Source of the DNA: an uncultured Anaerolineaceae bacterium
GTDB lineage: Bacteria; Chloroflexota; Anaerolineae; Anaerolineales; Anaerolineaceae
Direction: 5' to 3'
DNA: 48,940 nt
Assembly: GCA_938020565.1 (NCBI GenBank)
Contig: CALIHP010000038.1
Coordinates: 1 to 48,940 of the forward strand
Part shown: piece by piece, positions 1-8,906 of the stretch
How the letters are laid out: the number at the start of each line of letters is the position of its first letter
How positions within the stretch are numbered: position 1 is the stretch's first letter
Notes under the pieces: generated by a model
The model's input: the letters and a program-made list of their open reading frames with translations, nothing else
The model's database searches: none
Told to the model about the DNA's origin: nothing
Made by a program: the position numbers and the translations under genes

Positions 1-23
1 GAAAGCCGAAAAAAGCGGCGCGG

Positions 24-797
24 TTAAGTCAGGAAAATCCGGATCAGCGCGATAATCGTCAAATGCGCCGGGTAGAAAATATAAAAGAACCATTTCGAAA
101 ACCGTCCGCGCTTTCCAGCTTCGCCGTTGTAGAAAAGGAGCAGGAAAAACGGGATCAGGTACCCGAGCGAATCGTATTCTCCGTAAATGAAAGCCTCAAC
201 GTCGAAAAAGCCCAGATAAAAGAGGCTCCAGAACGGATCCAGGAAATAGTCGGCTATGTTGAAGCTGAAGACGGCAAAGATCAGGTACCCGGCGAGCTGA
301 TTCTTTCGGTTCCCGTAAAAGAAATCCAGCATCAGCATCATCGGAACGCAGAAGCTTCCGCCGTCCATGGGCACCGTCAGGATCATCAGCGCCAGAATTA
401 CGGCGATTTTCAGCCAGAGGCTGCGGATCGTCCGCGCGGCGTGAACCGCGACGACGCCGAAGAAGATCGTGAAAATAACGTTCAGCCGCAGCGCCCTGAA
501 CGTATCGCTGAACCCGTACATGAAGGGCAGGTAGCTGATCAGCGCGAAAACGAAAAGCCGGGTCAGGTATTTTTTCAGGTCCCTTGTATGATGGTACCCT
601 TCGACCGCGGCGAAAAACATGATCGGCGCGGTGGTCCGGCCGATTCCGTCCAGAACCCTGTATAGCGTCGTCGAATCGTCGAGAAACGCGACTGCGGCGT
701 GATCGATGACCATGGCGGCGATCGCGATGTATTTCAGCGCGTTGAGCGAAAGCCCCTTTTTTTGCGTTTCCTGGATCAGGATTGTTTCGCTGTTCAT
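24..797 (-). CDS. TraX family membrane protein
   Basis: A 257-residue polytopic membrane protein of the TraX family. The N-terminal signature LNALKYIAIAAMVIDHAA (from about residue 18) and the following hydrophobic segments match the family, whose founder acetylates F-pilin. Chromosomal members are usually annotated by homology only and the substrate here is unknown. Roughly seven to eight hydrophobic segments can be seen, and the length is normal for chromosomal homologues. It is transcribed away from clpC, with 290 bases between the two starts. The Shine-Dalgarno sequence before the ATG is weak (AGGGAG, rather distant). Family assignment is fairly sure; function is not. Confidence 0.8.
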   Translation of the reverse strand: MNSETILIQETQKKGLSLNALKYIAIAAMVIDHAAVAFLDDSTTLYRVLDGIGRTTAPIMFFAAVEGYHHTRDLKKYLTRLFVFALISYLPFMYGFSDTFRALRLNVIFTIFFGVVAVHAARTIRSLWLKIAVILALMILTVPMDGGSFCVPMMLMLDFFYGNRKNQLAGYLIFAVFSFNIADYFLDPFWSLFYLGFFDVEAFIYGEYDSLGYLIPFFLLLFYNGEAGKRGRFSKWFFYIFYPAHLTIIALIRIFLT

Positions 798-1087
798 GTC
801 CGGTTCTGCGCTCCCTGCTTCCGCCTGTGTCGGCGAATGAGGATTATACCCGTTCTTATCGAAGGACCGGCGCCGGACGCGCAGCGGCGGCGTTAATGTA
901 TTTCTAACGCATGTTCAGGATAAAGTTTGACGCGGCTTTGGTAGAATAAATTCGGAATGAAAAGATTAAACGGGCGGCTTTCGCCTGTTTGTCCGGACAG
1001 GGCCGCACGGCCGGCTGCCCGGAACGGTACCTGGACCCGATCCGCCGCGGCGCGAAAGGGACTTCATTATGAGAGAAAGACGTTAGC

Positions 1088-3607
1088 ATGAGCGGAATTC
1101 ATCAATTCACTGAACGGGCGCAGCGCGTTTTAAGTTACGCGACCCGCGAGGCGGCGAACGCGAAGGCGCCGATGATCGGCACCGAGCATTTGCTGGCTGG
1201 GCTGCTGCTCGTTGAGGATTCGACGGCGGGAACAGTTCTCGCCGACCTGAATATCACGATCGACGCGGTGCGCGAATGGTTCCCGAAGGTTCGGGAGCTG
1301 GACGCGATGCATCGCATGGAAGAATTTGCAGGAGAGGACGGAAAGCTTTCGCTCGCGGTTCAGAACGTACTGCGTCGGGCGATTATGCTTTGCGGAAGCG
1401 CGAACGAAAAACAGGTTTCGACCGAGTTCCTCCTGAAAGCGCTTCTCCAGAGTCCGGAATCGCATGCGATCCGGATTTGCGAACGGCTGGGGATCCGCGC
1501 GAATCAGATTCGCCTCCATCTCGACCGTATTTTACGCGAGGGCGAACGGCCGAAACGAGCGGCCGCGCCGGTCGAAACGGCCGCGTCGGTTCATCCCGCC
1601 CGTCCACAGGGCCGGGCGAGCGAACGGAAAAAGGGCGATTCGCCGCTGATCGACCAGCTGTCCGTCGATCTGACCGCGAAGGCGGCGGCGGGAAAACTCG
1701 ACCCGGTCGTCGGCCGAAAGACCGAGATCGAGCGCCTGATTCAGATTTTAGCGCGGCGGACGAAGAATAATCCGGCGCTGATCGGCGAACCGGGCGTCGG
1801 AAAGACGGCGATTGTCGAAGGCCTTGCGCAGGCAATTATCCAGGGCCTCGTCCCAGCGCAGCTGCTGAATAAGCGCGTTCTCCAGCTTGACGTTGGATCG
1901 ATGGTCGCGGGAACGATGTACCGCGGGCAGTTTGAAGAACGGATGAAGCGCGTGATCGAGGAGCTGAAGACGACGGAAGCGATCCTGTTTATCGACGAAG
2001 TGCATATGCTCGTCGGGGCGGGCTCGTCGGGTTCCGCGGTCGACGCGGCGAATATCCTGAAACCCGCGCTTTCGCGCGGCGAGATTCAGATTATCGGCGC
2101 GACGACGACGAACGAGTATCGTAAGAATATCGAGAACGACGCTGCGCTCGAACGGCGTTTCCAGCCGATTCAGGTTTCCGAACCGACGCCGGAAGAAGCG
2201 GTTGAAATTCTGAGAGGGCTGCGGACCCGTTACGAGGATCATCACCAGCTCCTGATCAGCGACGCGGCGGTTGAGGCGGCTGTGAAGCTGTCGGTTCGCT
2301 ACGTTTCGGATCGGTTCCTTCCGGATAAGGCGATCGACCTGATCGACGAAGCCGCTTCGCGCGTTCGTTTATATAAGAATCCGGCGGCGGCGCGTTCGAA
2401 TGATCTGATTTCGATGCTCCGAGATACGCGGAAACAGATTCACCTTGTCAGCGAAAAAGGCGGAAGCGAGAATTTGACTTCTCTTCGTGAAACCGAACGT
2501 CAGCTTGAAGCGGATATCGTCGAGCTGAACCGGACCTGGGATCGGGCGGAAGCGCCGGAGCTCAGCGCCGAAGATATCGCTGAGGTGATTTCAATGTGGA
2601 CCGGGATTCCGCTGACGCAGCTCGCCGAAAGCGAATCCGACCGGCTGCTGCAGATGGATAGCGAGCTGAAAAAGATGATCATCGGTCAGGACGAGGCGAT
2701 TAACGCGATTTCCTCCGCGGTTCGCCGTTCGCGTTCCGGGCTGAAGGACCCGAACCGGCCGATCGGCTCGTTCATGTTCTTAGGCCCGACGGGAGTTGGG
2801 AAGACCGAGCTGACGAAGGCGCTGGCGAAGTACATGTTCGGGAGCGAGGAAGCGCTGATTCAGATCGACATGTCGGAGTTCATGGAGCGGCACGCGACTT
2901 CGCGGCTGACCGGGGCGCCTCCGGGATACGTCGGGTTTGACGACGCCGGTCAACTCACGGAGGCGGTCCGCCGCCGTCCCTATTCGATCGTCGTTTTCGA
3001 CGAGCTCGACAAGGCGCATCCGGAGGTTCAGAATATCCTGCTCCAGATCATGGAAGAAGGGCGCCTTACCGACGCGCATGGGAAGAAGGTTGATTTCCGC
3101 AACACGATCATTGTCATGACGTCGAACGTCGGCGCGGAGCTTATCCGGCGGCAAACGTCGTTCGGGTTTACGCTGGATTCGGACGCGGCGGACGGGGAAA
3201 CGGGGAATTATCAGGAGATGCGGCGGAAGCTGCTGGAGCAGCTGAAAAAAGCGTTCCGTCCCGAATTTATCAACCGCCTCGATAACGTTATCGTCTTCCG
3301 AACGCTTTCGATGGAAGACATGACACGGATTACTGAACTGGAGATCGAGAAGCTGAACCTGCGGCTCGCGGATCAGGGGCTGCGCCTGATCGTCAGTCCG
3401 GAAGTTGTTGAAAAGCTGACGCTCGAGGGGTATGATCCGGAGATGGGCGCGCGTCCGATCCGCCGCGTTATCCAGCGAGAGGTTGAGGACAAGCTGGCGG
3501 ACGCGCTGCTGGCGAACGGTTATCCGGCGGGAACCGAGCTGTATTTTACGTTGGACGACGCGGAAAACCTGGTTATCCTTCCCGGTCTTCCTGAACCGGT
3601 TCTCTGA
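1088..3607 (+). CDS. clpC: ATP-dependent Clp protease ATP-binding subunit ClpC
   Basis: An 839-residue HSP100 unfoldase that would feed substrates to ClpP. Order: double Clp-N repeat (about 1-150), a low-complexity linker, AAA+ domain 1 with Walker A GEPGVGKT near residue 233 and Walker B FIDEVH near 300, a short middle domain (about 410-490), AAA+ domain 2 with Walker A GPTGVGKT near 567 and VFDELDKAHPEV near 635, then the D2-small domain. The short middle domain favours ClpC over ClpB. A TSFGF segment near residue 695 could be the ClpP-docking loop. GAGAGAAAG lies upstream of the ATG. It is a single gene with a strong hairpin after its stop. No CIRCE or CtsR-like operator was recognised upstream. 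Confidence 0.93.
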   Translation: MSGIHQFTERAQRVLSYATREAANAKAPMIGTEHLLAGLLLVEDSTAGTVLADLNITIDAVREWFPKVRELDAMHRMEEFAGEDGKLSLAVQNVLRRAIMLCGSANEKQVSTEFLLKALLQSPESHAIRICERLGIRANQIRLHLDRILREGERPKRAAAPVETAASVHPARPQGRASERKKGDSPLIDQLSVDLTAKAAAGKLDPVVGRKTEIERLIQILARRTKNNPALIGEPGVGKTAIVEGLAQAIIQGLVPAQLLNKRVLQLDVGSMVAGTMYRGQFEERMKRVIEELKTTEAILFIDEVHMLVGAGSSGSAVDAANILKPALSRGEIQIIGATTTNEYRKNIENDAALERRFQPIQVSEPTPEEAVEILRGLRTRYEDHHQLLISDAAVEAAVKLSVRYVSDRFLPDKAIDLIDEAASRVRLYKNPAAARSNDLISMLRDTRKQIHLVSEKGGSENLTSLRETERQLEADIVELNRTWDRAEAPELSAEDIAEVISMWTGIPLTQLAESESDRLLQMDSELKKMIIGQDEAINAISSAVRRSRSGLKDPNRPIGSFMFLGPTGVGKTELTKALAKYMFGSEEALIQIDMSEFMERHATSRLTGAPPGYVGFDDAGQLTEAVRRRPYSIVVFDELDKAHPEVQNILLQIMEEGRLTDAHGKKVDFRNTIIVMTSNVGAELIRRQTSFGFTLDSDAADGETGNYQEMRRKLLEQLKKAFRPEFINRLDNVIVFRTLSMEDMTRITELEIEKLNLRLADQGLRLIVSPEVVEKLTLEGYDPEMGARPIRRVIQREVEDKLADALLANGYPAGTELYFTLDDAENLVILPGLPEPVL

Positions 3608-3616
3608 GAAAAGCTG

Positions 3617-3690
3617 GAAGGCGCGCTTCAAACAATTCTGAAGCGCGCCTTCGGTAACGGGAAGATTTCCTTCCCGGTCCCGTTCCTTTT
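3617..3690 (+). terminator. Hairpin terminator region after clpC
   Basis: A perfect 14-bp inverted repeat (3617-3630 with 3639-3652, GAAGGCGCGCTTCA and its complement, 8-nt loop) lies 10 bases after the clpC stop. A second GGGAAG/CTTCCC hairpin follows and then a short T-run near 3686-3691. The first stem has no T-run of its own, so it may act as an mRNA 3' barrier with termination at the second element. Confidence 0.75.
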
Positions 3691-3710
3691 TCTGAAAAGG
3701 GCGAAAAGCC

Positions 3711-3739
3711 TTTACAACTGCCTGAATCCCTACTAAAAT
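3711..3739 (+). promoter_or_regulatory. Sigma-70-type promoter of the EF-G-like gene
   Basis: TTTACA (3711-3716), a 17-bp spacer and TAAAAT (3734-3739) precede the EF-G-like start by 72 bases. Spacing is ideal and each hexamer differs from consensus at one position. Confidence 0.7.
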
Positions 3740-3811
3740 TGAAGAGCTGTTAAAAATTTTATAGTTAATGAACGTGCGGCAGCAGATCACCGAGAAAAAA
3801 AGGAAAAAAGC

Positions 3812-5878
3812 ATGAAAGAATATGAATCCAAAGATATTCGCAACGTCGCGCTCATCTCGCACAGCAGTTCGGGAAAGACGATTTTAACGGAAGCGATGCT
3901 GAAATTTACCGGCGCGATTTCGCGTCTTGGCCGGGTCGAGGACGGAACGACGGTATCCGACTTTGACGACGAAGAAAAACGCCGGACGATCTCGCTTTAC
4001 ACTTCCGTTATTCCGGTGGAATTTGACCAGAAAAAGATCAATTTCTTAGATACTCCCGGCTATACGGATTTCGTCGGCGAGATGATTTCCGCGCTGAAGG
4101 TTTCGGACGCTGCGGTTATCCTTCTCGACGCTGTCTCCGGGACCGAAGTCGGGACTGAGATCGCCTGGAAAAAGGCGAATGAATTCGGACTTCCGCGGAT
4201 GCTCCTCGTTTCGAAGATGAACCGTGAAAACGCCGATTTCGATAAAGCGATTCAATCTTTCCGCGCTTTTGCGAAAGACGCGCATCTGGTCAAGATGCAG
4301 ATCCCCTGGGGGGATCAGGCGAATATCCAGGGCGTTATCGATATTTTATCGATGAAGGCCTATGGAAAGGATAATAAACCGGTCGATATTCCGGAAGCGT
4401 ACCGGGCTGAGGCGGAGACGCTGCGCGCCGAATTGATGGAAGCGGCGGCGGAAGGCGAAGACGCGTTAATGGAAAAATTTTTTGAAACGATGGAACTCAG
4501 CGACGACGAGATCCGCCGCGGTTTCGCGAGCGGGGTCAAGTCCGGCGCGCTGGTTCCGATTTTATGTTCGGCGGCGAACGAAGGCGTCGGCATCCTTCCG
4601 CTCCTCGACGCGATTCAGAATCTCTTCCCGACTCCGCTCGAAGCGAAACCGGTTCTGGCGCTGAATAAGGACGATCAGGAGGTCTCCGTCGCGATTGCCG
4701 AAAAAGGTCCGCTTGTCGCTTATGTCTGGAAAACGACCGCCGACCCCTTCGTCGGGAAGCAGACGTTCCTTCGGGTGATCAACGGCAAGATGACGTCCGA
4801 CGCCCGCGTCTGGAACTCGACGCGCTCGTTTGAAGAGCGTTACGGGAATTTGATGATTCCCTGCGGGAAGGAGATGGCCAATGTTAAGACCGTCTCGGCG
4901 GGGGATATCTGCGCTGTGGCGAAACTGACGGAAACGGTTACCGGGGATACGTTCTCGGATAAGGCGAATCCGCTCCGGATCCTTCCGCCGGCGTTCCCGA
5001 AGGCGCTTTTCCGCGTCAGCGTCCATCCGAAGACGCAGGCAGACTCGACCAAGATCAGCGCGACACTGACGCGCCTCTGCGAAGAAGATATGACGCTGCA
5101 CTGGGCGAACGATCCGGATACGAAGGAAACGATCATGAGCGGCCTGGGCGATCAGCATATCGACGTCGTGATCCGCCGCGCCGAAGCGAAGTTCCAGGTT
5201 AACCTGCTGATCCGGGAGCCGAAAGTTTCCTACAAAGAAACGATCACCCGCGAAGGGCAGGCGATGTACCGGCATAAGAAGCAGTCCGGCGGTTCGGGAC
5301 AGTTCGGCGAGGTTCACCTGCGCATTAAGCCGAACCATGAAAGCGAATTCGAGCTCACGAACGATATTTTCGGCGGTGCGATTTCCGCGTCGTATATCCC
5401 GGCGATCGAGAAGGGGATCCGGAACGTCATGAAGGAAGGCGTTTTAGCCGGCTTCCCGATTCATAGTATTTCCGTTTCGGTTTACGACGGCAAGGAACAT
5501 CCGGTCGACTCAAAGCCGATTGCCTTCGAAACGGCAGGGCGCGAAGCGTTCAAGCTGGCGTTCGCCGAAGCCGGCCCGGTTCTCGAAGAGCCGATCTGCA
5601 TGGCGAAGATCGTCGTTCCCGAGGACAACATGGGCGATATTATCGGCGACCTGAATACGCGCCGCGCCCGGATCATGGGAATGGACACGGATCACGGCGA
5701 ATCGACGGTGACCGCGATGGTCCCGCTGGCGGAGATGATCCGGTACACGACGCAGCTGCGCTCGATGACCGGCGGTCGGGGAACGTTCGATCTCGAGATT
5801 CAGAACTACGAAGTCGTCCCGCCGCATATTACTCAGGAAGTTATCGCCGCGCGCGCGAAAGACAAGAAGGAAGAATAG
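3812..5878 (+). CDS. Elongation factor G-like GTPase (EF-G type II class)
   Basis: A 688-residue translational GTPase. Domains: G domain (about 1-270), beta-barrel domain II (about 300-385), then domains III, IV and V (about 395-680). The G1 loop is HSSSGKT (residues 17-23) rather than the AHIDAGKT of canonical EF-G, and G3 is DTPGYTDF. The region after G2 reads RRTISL. These are features of the EF-G-like paralogue seen in Actinobacteria, Thermus and Chloroflexota. The G4 motif, normally NKMD, reads SKMN (residues 134-137); the Asp-to-Asn change hits the residue that reads the guanine base. Domain IV is present, so a ribosomal role remains plausible. No rpsL, rpsG or tuf neighbours, which fits a paralogue rather than the main fusA. 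Confidence 0.88.
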   Translation: MKEYESKDIRNVALISHSSSGKTILTEAMLKFTGAISRLGRVEDGTTVSDFDDEEKRRTISLYTSVIPVEFDQKKINFLDTPGYTDFVGEMISALKVSDAAVILLDAVSGTEVGTEIAWKKANEFGLPRMLLVSKMNRENADFDKAIQSFRAFAKDAHLVKMQIPWGDQANIQGVIDILSMKAYGKDNKPVDIPEAYRAEAETLRAELMEAAAEGEDALMEKFFETMELSDDEIRRGFASGVKSGALVPILCSAANEGVGILPLLDAIQNLFPTPLEAKPVLALNKDDQEVSVAIAEKGPLVAYVWKTTADPFVGKQTFLRVINGKMTSDARVWNSTRSFEERYGNLMIPCGKEMANVKTVSAGDICAVAKLTETVTGDTFSDKANPLRILPPAFPKALFRVSVHPKTQADSTKISATLTRLCEEDMTLHWANDPDTKETIMSGLGDQHIDVVIRRAEAKFQVNLLIREPKVSYKETITREGQAMYRHKKQSGGSGQFGEVHLRIKPNHESEFELTNDIFGGAISASYIPAIEKGIRNVMKEGVLAGFPIHSISVSVYDGKEHPVDSKPIAFETAGREAFKLAFAEAGPVLEEPICMAKIVVPEDNMGDIIGDLNTRRARIMGMDTDHGESTVTAMVPLAEMIRYTTQLRSMTGGRGTFDLEIQNYEVVPPHITQEVIAARAKDKKEE

Positions 5879-5909
5879 TTTTCTTTCCTGCGGAAGACGA
5901 TTGAACGAA

Positions 5910-5935
5910 CGGGGCGGCTGATTTGGGCCGCCCCG
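5910..5935. repeat. GC-rich hairpin after the EF-G-like gene
   Basis: CGGGGCGGC (5910-5918) pairs perfectly with GCCGCCCCG (5927-5935) across an 8-nt loop. No T-run follows, so it is more likely an mRNA-stabilising 3' stem than a full terminator. Confidence 0.6.
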
Positions 5936-5952
5936 CAGAATATCGCTGAAAA

Positions 5953-6012
5953 CCAGGCGCGGAAAATCTCCGGGAGAGATCCTTTCTCTGATACGCGCCG
6001 GGTTCTTTTTTA
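5953..6012 (+). terminator. Terminator between convergent EF-G-like and ppk2 genes
   Basis: GGCGCG (5956-5961) pairs with CGCGCC (5994-5999), with further pairing inside the loop, and is followed by a T-run at 6003-6011. It serves the plus-strand gene. Confidence 0.65.
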
Positions 6013-6021
6013 TTAATCCGA

Positions 6022-6873
6022 TTAATAAACTTCCGGAACGAACGTCTGGTCCGTCATCGGCGGGCGGACGTACCCGGTATCTTTCTGGCGTGGGGGCAGG
6101 ACGAGTTTTTCCGGCGTCAGGTCTTTATACGGGATCATGCTCAAAAGATGATGAATACAGTTCAGGCGCGCTTTCTTTTTATTATCAGCTAAAACGACGT
6201 ACCAGGGCGAATTCTTCGTGTCGGTAAACTTGAACATCTCGTCTTTCGCGCGCGAATAATCGACCCAGCGCGAGCGCGCTTCAAGGTCCATCGGCGATAA
6301 TTTCCAGCGGCGGGTCGGATCGTTGATCCGGTCCTGGAAACGGCGTTCCTGTTCGTTATCGGAAACGGAAAACCAGTACTTGATCAGGATGATCCCCGAG
6401 CGGATCAGCATGTTTTCAAATTCCGGGGTCGAGCGGTAAAACTCGGTGACCTGTTCGTCGGTGCAGTAGCCCATGACGCGTTCGACGCCGGCGCGGTTAT
6501 ACCATGACCGATCCATCAGGACCATCTCGCCGGCGGAGGGCAGGTGCGCGACGTAGCGCTGATAGTACCATTGGGTCTTCTCTTTTTCGGTTGGGACCGG
6601 AAGCGCGACGACGCGAACGACGCGCGGGTTGAGCGTTTCGGTAATGCGCTTGATGACGCCGCCTTTCCCTGCGGCGTCTCGCCCTTCGAAGATGACGATC
6701 ACGCGCAGACCCTTCTCCTTGATCCATCCCTGGAGCTTGACGAGTTCGATTTGCAGCTTGGCGAGTTCTTTTTCATATTCGCTGTTGGACAGCGGCGGGA
6801 GTTTATACGGCGAGCCTTCGTCGGCTTCATAATGCTTCTTCTGTTTCTTTTCCTCTTTGCTTTCTTTTCCCAT
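6022..6873 (-). CDS. ppk2: Polyphosphate kinase 2 (PPK2)
   Basis: A 283-residue PPK2-family kinase that transfers phosphate between polyphosphate and nucleotides. The Walker A loop is GRDAAGKGG (residues 64-72), and the Walker B/lid segment is DRSWYNRAG (121-129). The downstream RRWKLSPMD region (about 195-203) and the C-terminal PW-VV-AD-KK segment are typical of class I PPK2. An N-terminal Lys/Glu-rich extension of about 25 residues precedes the fold. Length is normal for a single-domain PPK2. AAGGAGAAAG lies about 11 bases before the ATG. It is a single gene, divergent from the histidine kinase. Whether it prefers ADP or GDP cannot be read here. Confidence 0.93.
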   Translation of the reverse strand: MGKESKEEKKQKKHYEADEGSPYKLPPLSNSEYEKELAKLQIELVKLQGWIKEKGLRVIVIFEGRDAAGKGGVIKRITETLNPRVVRVVALPVPTEKEKTQWYYQRYVAHLPSAGEMVLMDRSWYNRAGVERVMGYCTDEQVTEFYRSTPEFENMLIRSGIILIKYWFSVSDNEQERRFQDRINDPTRRWKLSPMDLEARSRWVDYSRAKDEMFKFTDTKNSPWYVVLADNKKKARLNCIHHLLSMIPYKDLTPEKLVLPPRQKDTGYVRPPMTDQTFVPEVY

Positions 6874-7174
6874 GATTTGCCTGCTTTCTCCTTGTGATGA
6901 CTGAGGACGCTGTCGGCGGAAAGCCGACGATCTTTACAGGGTTAATCATACAGTCATCTATCGCTCCGGTCAATGACAAAATGGGGGCAATTTTGAAGTT
7001 ATTCTTCTTTAACCGCGATTCTTCACGCTTCTGATTGTTTCCTGAGGTCGATTTGCTCTGTCGGAACTGTCGCAGCGTGGCGCTTCATGCGCTTTGACGT
7101 TTGCGGGATCAGTCTGACGTCCGCGTCGATTCGCTCTGCCGCGCCTTTTAATAATACAGTAAAATAAGCTTACA
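6874..7174. other. Divergent intergenic region ppk2 / GAF kinase
   Basis: 301 bases without a supported gene. It must hold the ppk2 promoter (minus strand) and the kinase promoter. The only clear element is TAAAAT at 7160-7165, ten bases before the kinase ATG. No open frame with a ribosome-binding site was found. Confidence 0.5.
7160..7165 (+). promoter_or_regulatory. -10 box placing a leaderless start for the GAF kinase
   Basis: TAAAAT ends ten bases before the kinase ATG (7175), so transcription would begin at or within two bases of the start codon. No Shine-Dalgarno sequence is present. No convincing -35 box is visible 16-18 bases upstream. Confidence 0.4.
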
Positions 7175-8842
7175 ATGAAGCGCACAGAGACAGCGGCTTT
7201 TCGCGAGAAGGATGAATTTATCGTCGATCTGTTGACGGTTCTGAATGAGCTGTCGATCGATTCGTTGCTGAACGGCGTATCGGTGAAATGCTGCAATATG
7301 ATTAACGCGTCGTATTGTATCGCCGGGCTGACGAACGACGAGGGCGGATTCGAGCGCGTCGCGGTTTACGGCTTTACGGCGAACGAGCTGGCGCGGATGA
7401 AGCTCTCCCCGGTTCATCCGGTCGTGATCCGCGATCTGGCGTCGGAAACGCCGCTGAACCTGACGTCGAAAAAAGAAATCGCGGCGCTGACCGCGTTCTT
7501 TCCCGAAAAGTTCCCACGGATTTATTCGCTGCTGTACTTACCGCTGACGGTCGACGGGGCGAAGCGCGGCGCGATGATCCTGATGAATAAAATTGGCGGC
7601 GGGAGCTTCAGCGATTCCGATCTGCGCCTGATGCGCCTGGCGGAGCGGATCGTCGTGACGGGGATGCGAAGCGTTACTTCGTATGAAAAAGTCGCGGCGC
7701 GTGAAGAAGAAATGACGCATCGATACGATAATTTAGCGCTCCTGAACGAATTATCCAAGATTTCAACCTCGCGGCGCGACGATCTTGAAAGCCTCGTCGA
7801 TACGACGATGGATACGATTATGACGACGCTCGATATCGACGTCGGAGAATATTTTTATCAGGACGCGGAAAGCGGGAATTATAAGCTGCTGTATAAACGG
7901 GGCCATAAGCTCTCGCGCAGTATTCTCGGCCTTACAGAGGTGACGCCCGGACAGGGGCTCGTCGGCGAAGCGATCGCGAAAAAGACGCCGTACGTTTTAA
8001 AAGCGGACGAGCTCGATGTCGTAAACGGGAGTAAAGCGACGCAGGTCCGGTTGAATTATGTTATTATTCTGCCGCTGTTGACGCCGGATACGGTGATCGG
8101 CGCGATCTGTCTGGGGACGCGGCTGCTGACCGATCCGCCGACGATGGACGAGCGGTTCCTGACTTCGGTTGGAAGCTATTTTTCTCTCCTGATCCAGGAA
8201 TTCCTCCTGCTTCGCGAGCGGAACCAGACGGCGATTCTCGAAGAGCGGAACCGGATTGGGATGGATTTGCATGACGGCGTGATCCAATCGATTTTTGGCG
8301 TCGGCTTATCGCTTGAGCATGTCCGGATTACGGTCAAGGACGATCCGGAGGCGGCGAGCGAACGAATTCAGGAGGCGATTCAGGCGCTGAACGCGACGAT
8401 TCGCGATATCCGTTCCTATATTATGAACCTGAAACCGGCGCGACTGACGAACGAGAACCTGATCCAGAGCATGCGCAGGCTGGCAAACGATTTTTATTCG
8501 AATACGTTCGTCCCGACGGAATTTAAATCGGAGATTGAGGATATCGACCGCCTGTCGCCGGAGCATGTCAACGTGTTTTATATGGTCTGCAAGGAGACGC
8601 TGGCGAATATCGCGAAGCATGCGCATGCGCAGCGCGTCGCCGTCCGGTTTTACGAGAATGAGCATGATTATGTCCTGACGATTAAGGATGACGGCGTCGG
8701 ATTCGACGACAGGGCGGGACGAAAGCCGACGTCGAACGGAATTACGAACATGACGCAGCGGGCGAAAAGCCTGAACGGGATGCTCCTGGTTCAGTCACAG
8801 CCGAATCAGGGAACGACGCTTTCGGCGCGGATCCCGAAGTGA
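7175..8842 (+). CDS. GAF-domain sensor histidine kinase (NarL-partner class)
   Basis: A 555-residue cytoplasmic sensor kinase with no membrane segment. Two GAF-like domains occupy about residues 30-165 and 190-345. The dimerisation/phosphoacceptor region follows, with MDLHDGVIQSIFG; the predicted phosphorylated His is residue 366 (HisKA_3 class). The HATPase domain (about 455-555) has the N box at ETLANIAKHA and the G1 box DDGVGFD. Kinases of this class normally phosphorylate LuxR/NarL-type regulators, but none is adjacent, so it is an orphan here. The ligand of the GAF domains is unknown. The start lacks a Shine-Dalgarno sequence and may be leaderless. Confidence 0.9.
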   Translation: MKRTETAAFREKDEFIVDLLTVLNELSIDSLLNGVSVKCCNMINASYCIAGLTNDEGGFERVAVYGFTANELARMKLSPVHPVVIRDLASETPLNLTSKKEIAALTAFFPEKFPRIYSLLYLPLTVDGAKRGAMILMNKIGGGSFSDSDLRLMRLAERIVVTGMRSVTSYEKVAAREEEMTHRYDNLALLNELSKISTSRRDDLESLVDTTMDTIMTTLDIDVGEYFYQDAESGNYKLLYKRGHKLSRSILGLTEVTPGQGLVGEAIAKKTPYVLKADELDVVNGSKATQVRLNYVIILPLLTPDTVIGAICLGTRLLTDPPTMDERFLTSVGSYFSLLIQEFLLLRERNQTAILEERNRIGMDLHDGVIQSIFGVGLSLEHVRITVKDDPEAASERIQEAIQALNATIRDIRSYIMNLKPARLTNENLIQSMRRLANDFYSNTFVPTEFKSEIEDIDRLSPEHVNVFYMVCKETLANIAKHAHAQRVAVRFYENEHDYVLTIKDDGVGFDDRAGRKPTSNGITNMTQRAKSLNGMLLVQSQPNQGTTLSARIPK

Positions 8843-8906
8843 GCCGCGTCCGGGCGCGGGATTTTTGAGCGGGGCTGGTTTCGCCTCAGGACTGGAAGGA
8901 ACGATT

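Noticed and set aside
63..665. Plus-strand 200-codon open frame opposite TraX
   Set aside because: Charged low-complexity translation without similarity; TraX signature is on the other strand.
2780..3862. Minus-strand 360-codon open frame opposite the clpC 3' end
   Set aside because: Covers conserved AAA+ coding sequence and the terminator; composition typical of antisense frames in GC-rich DNA.
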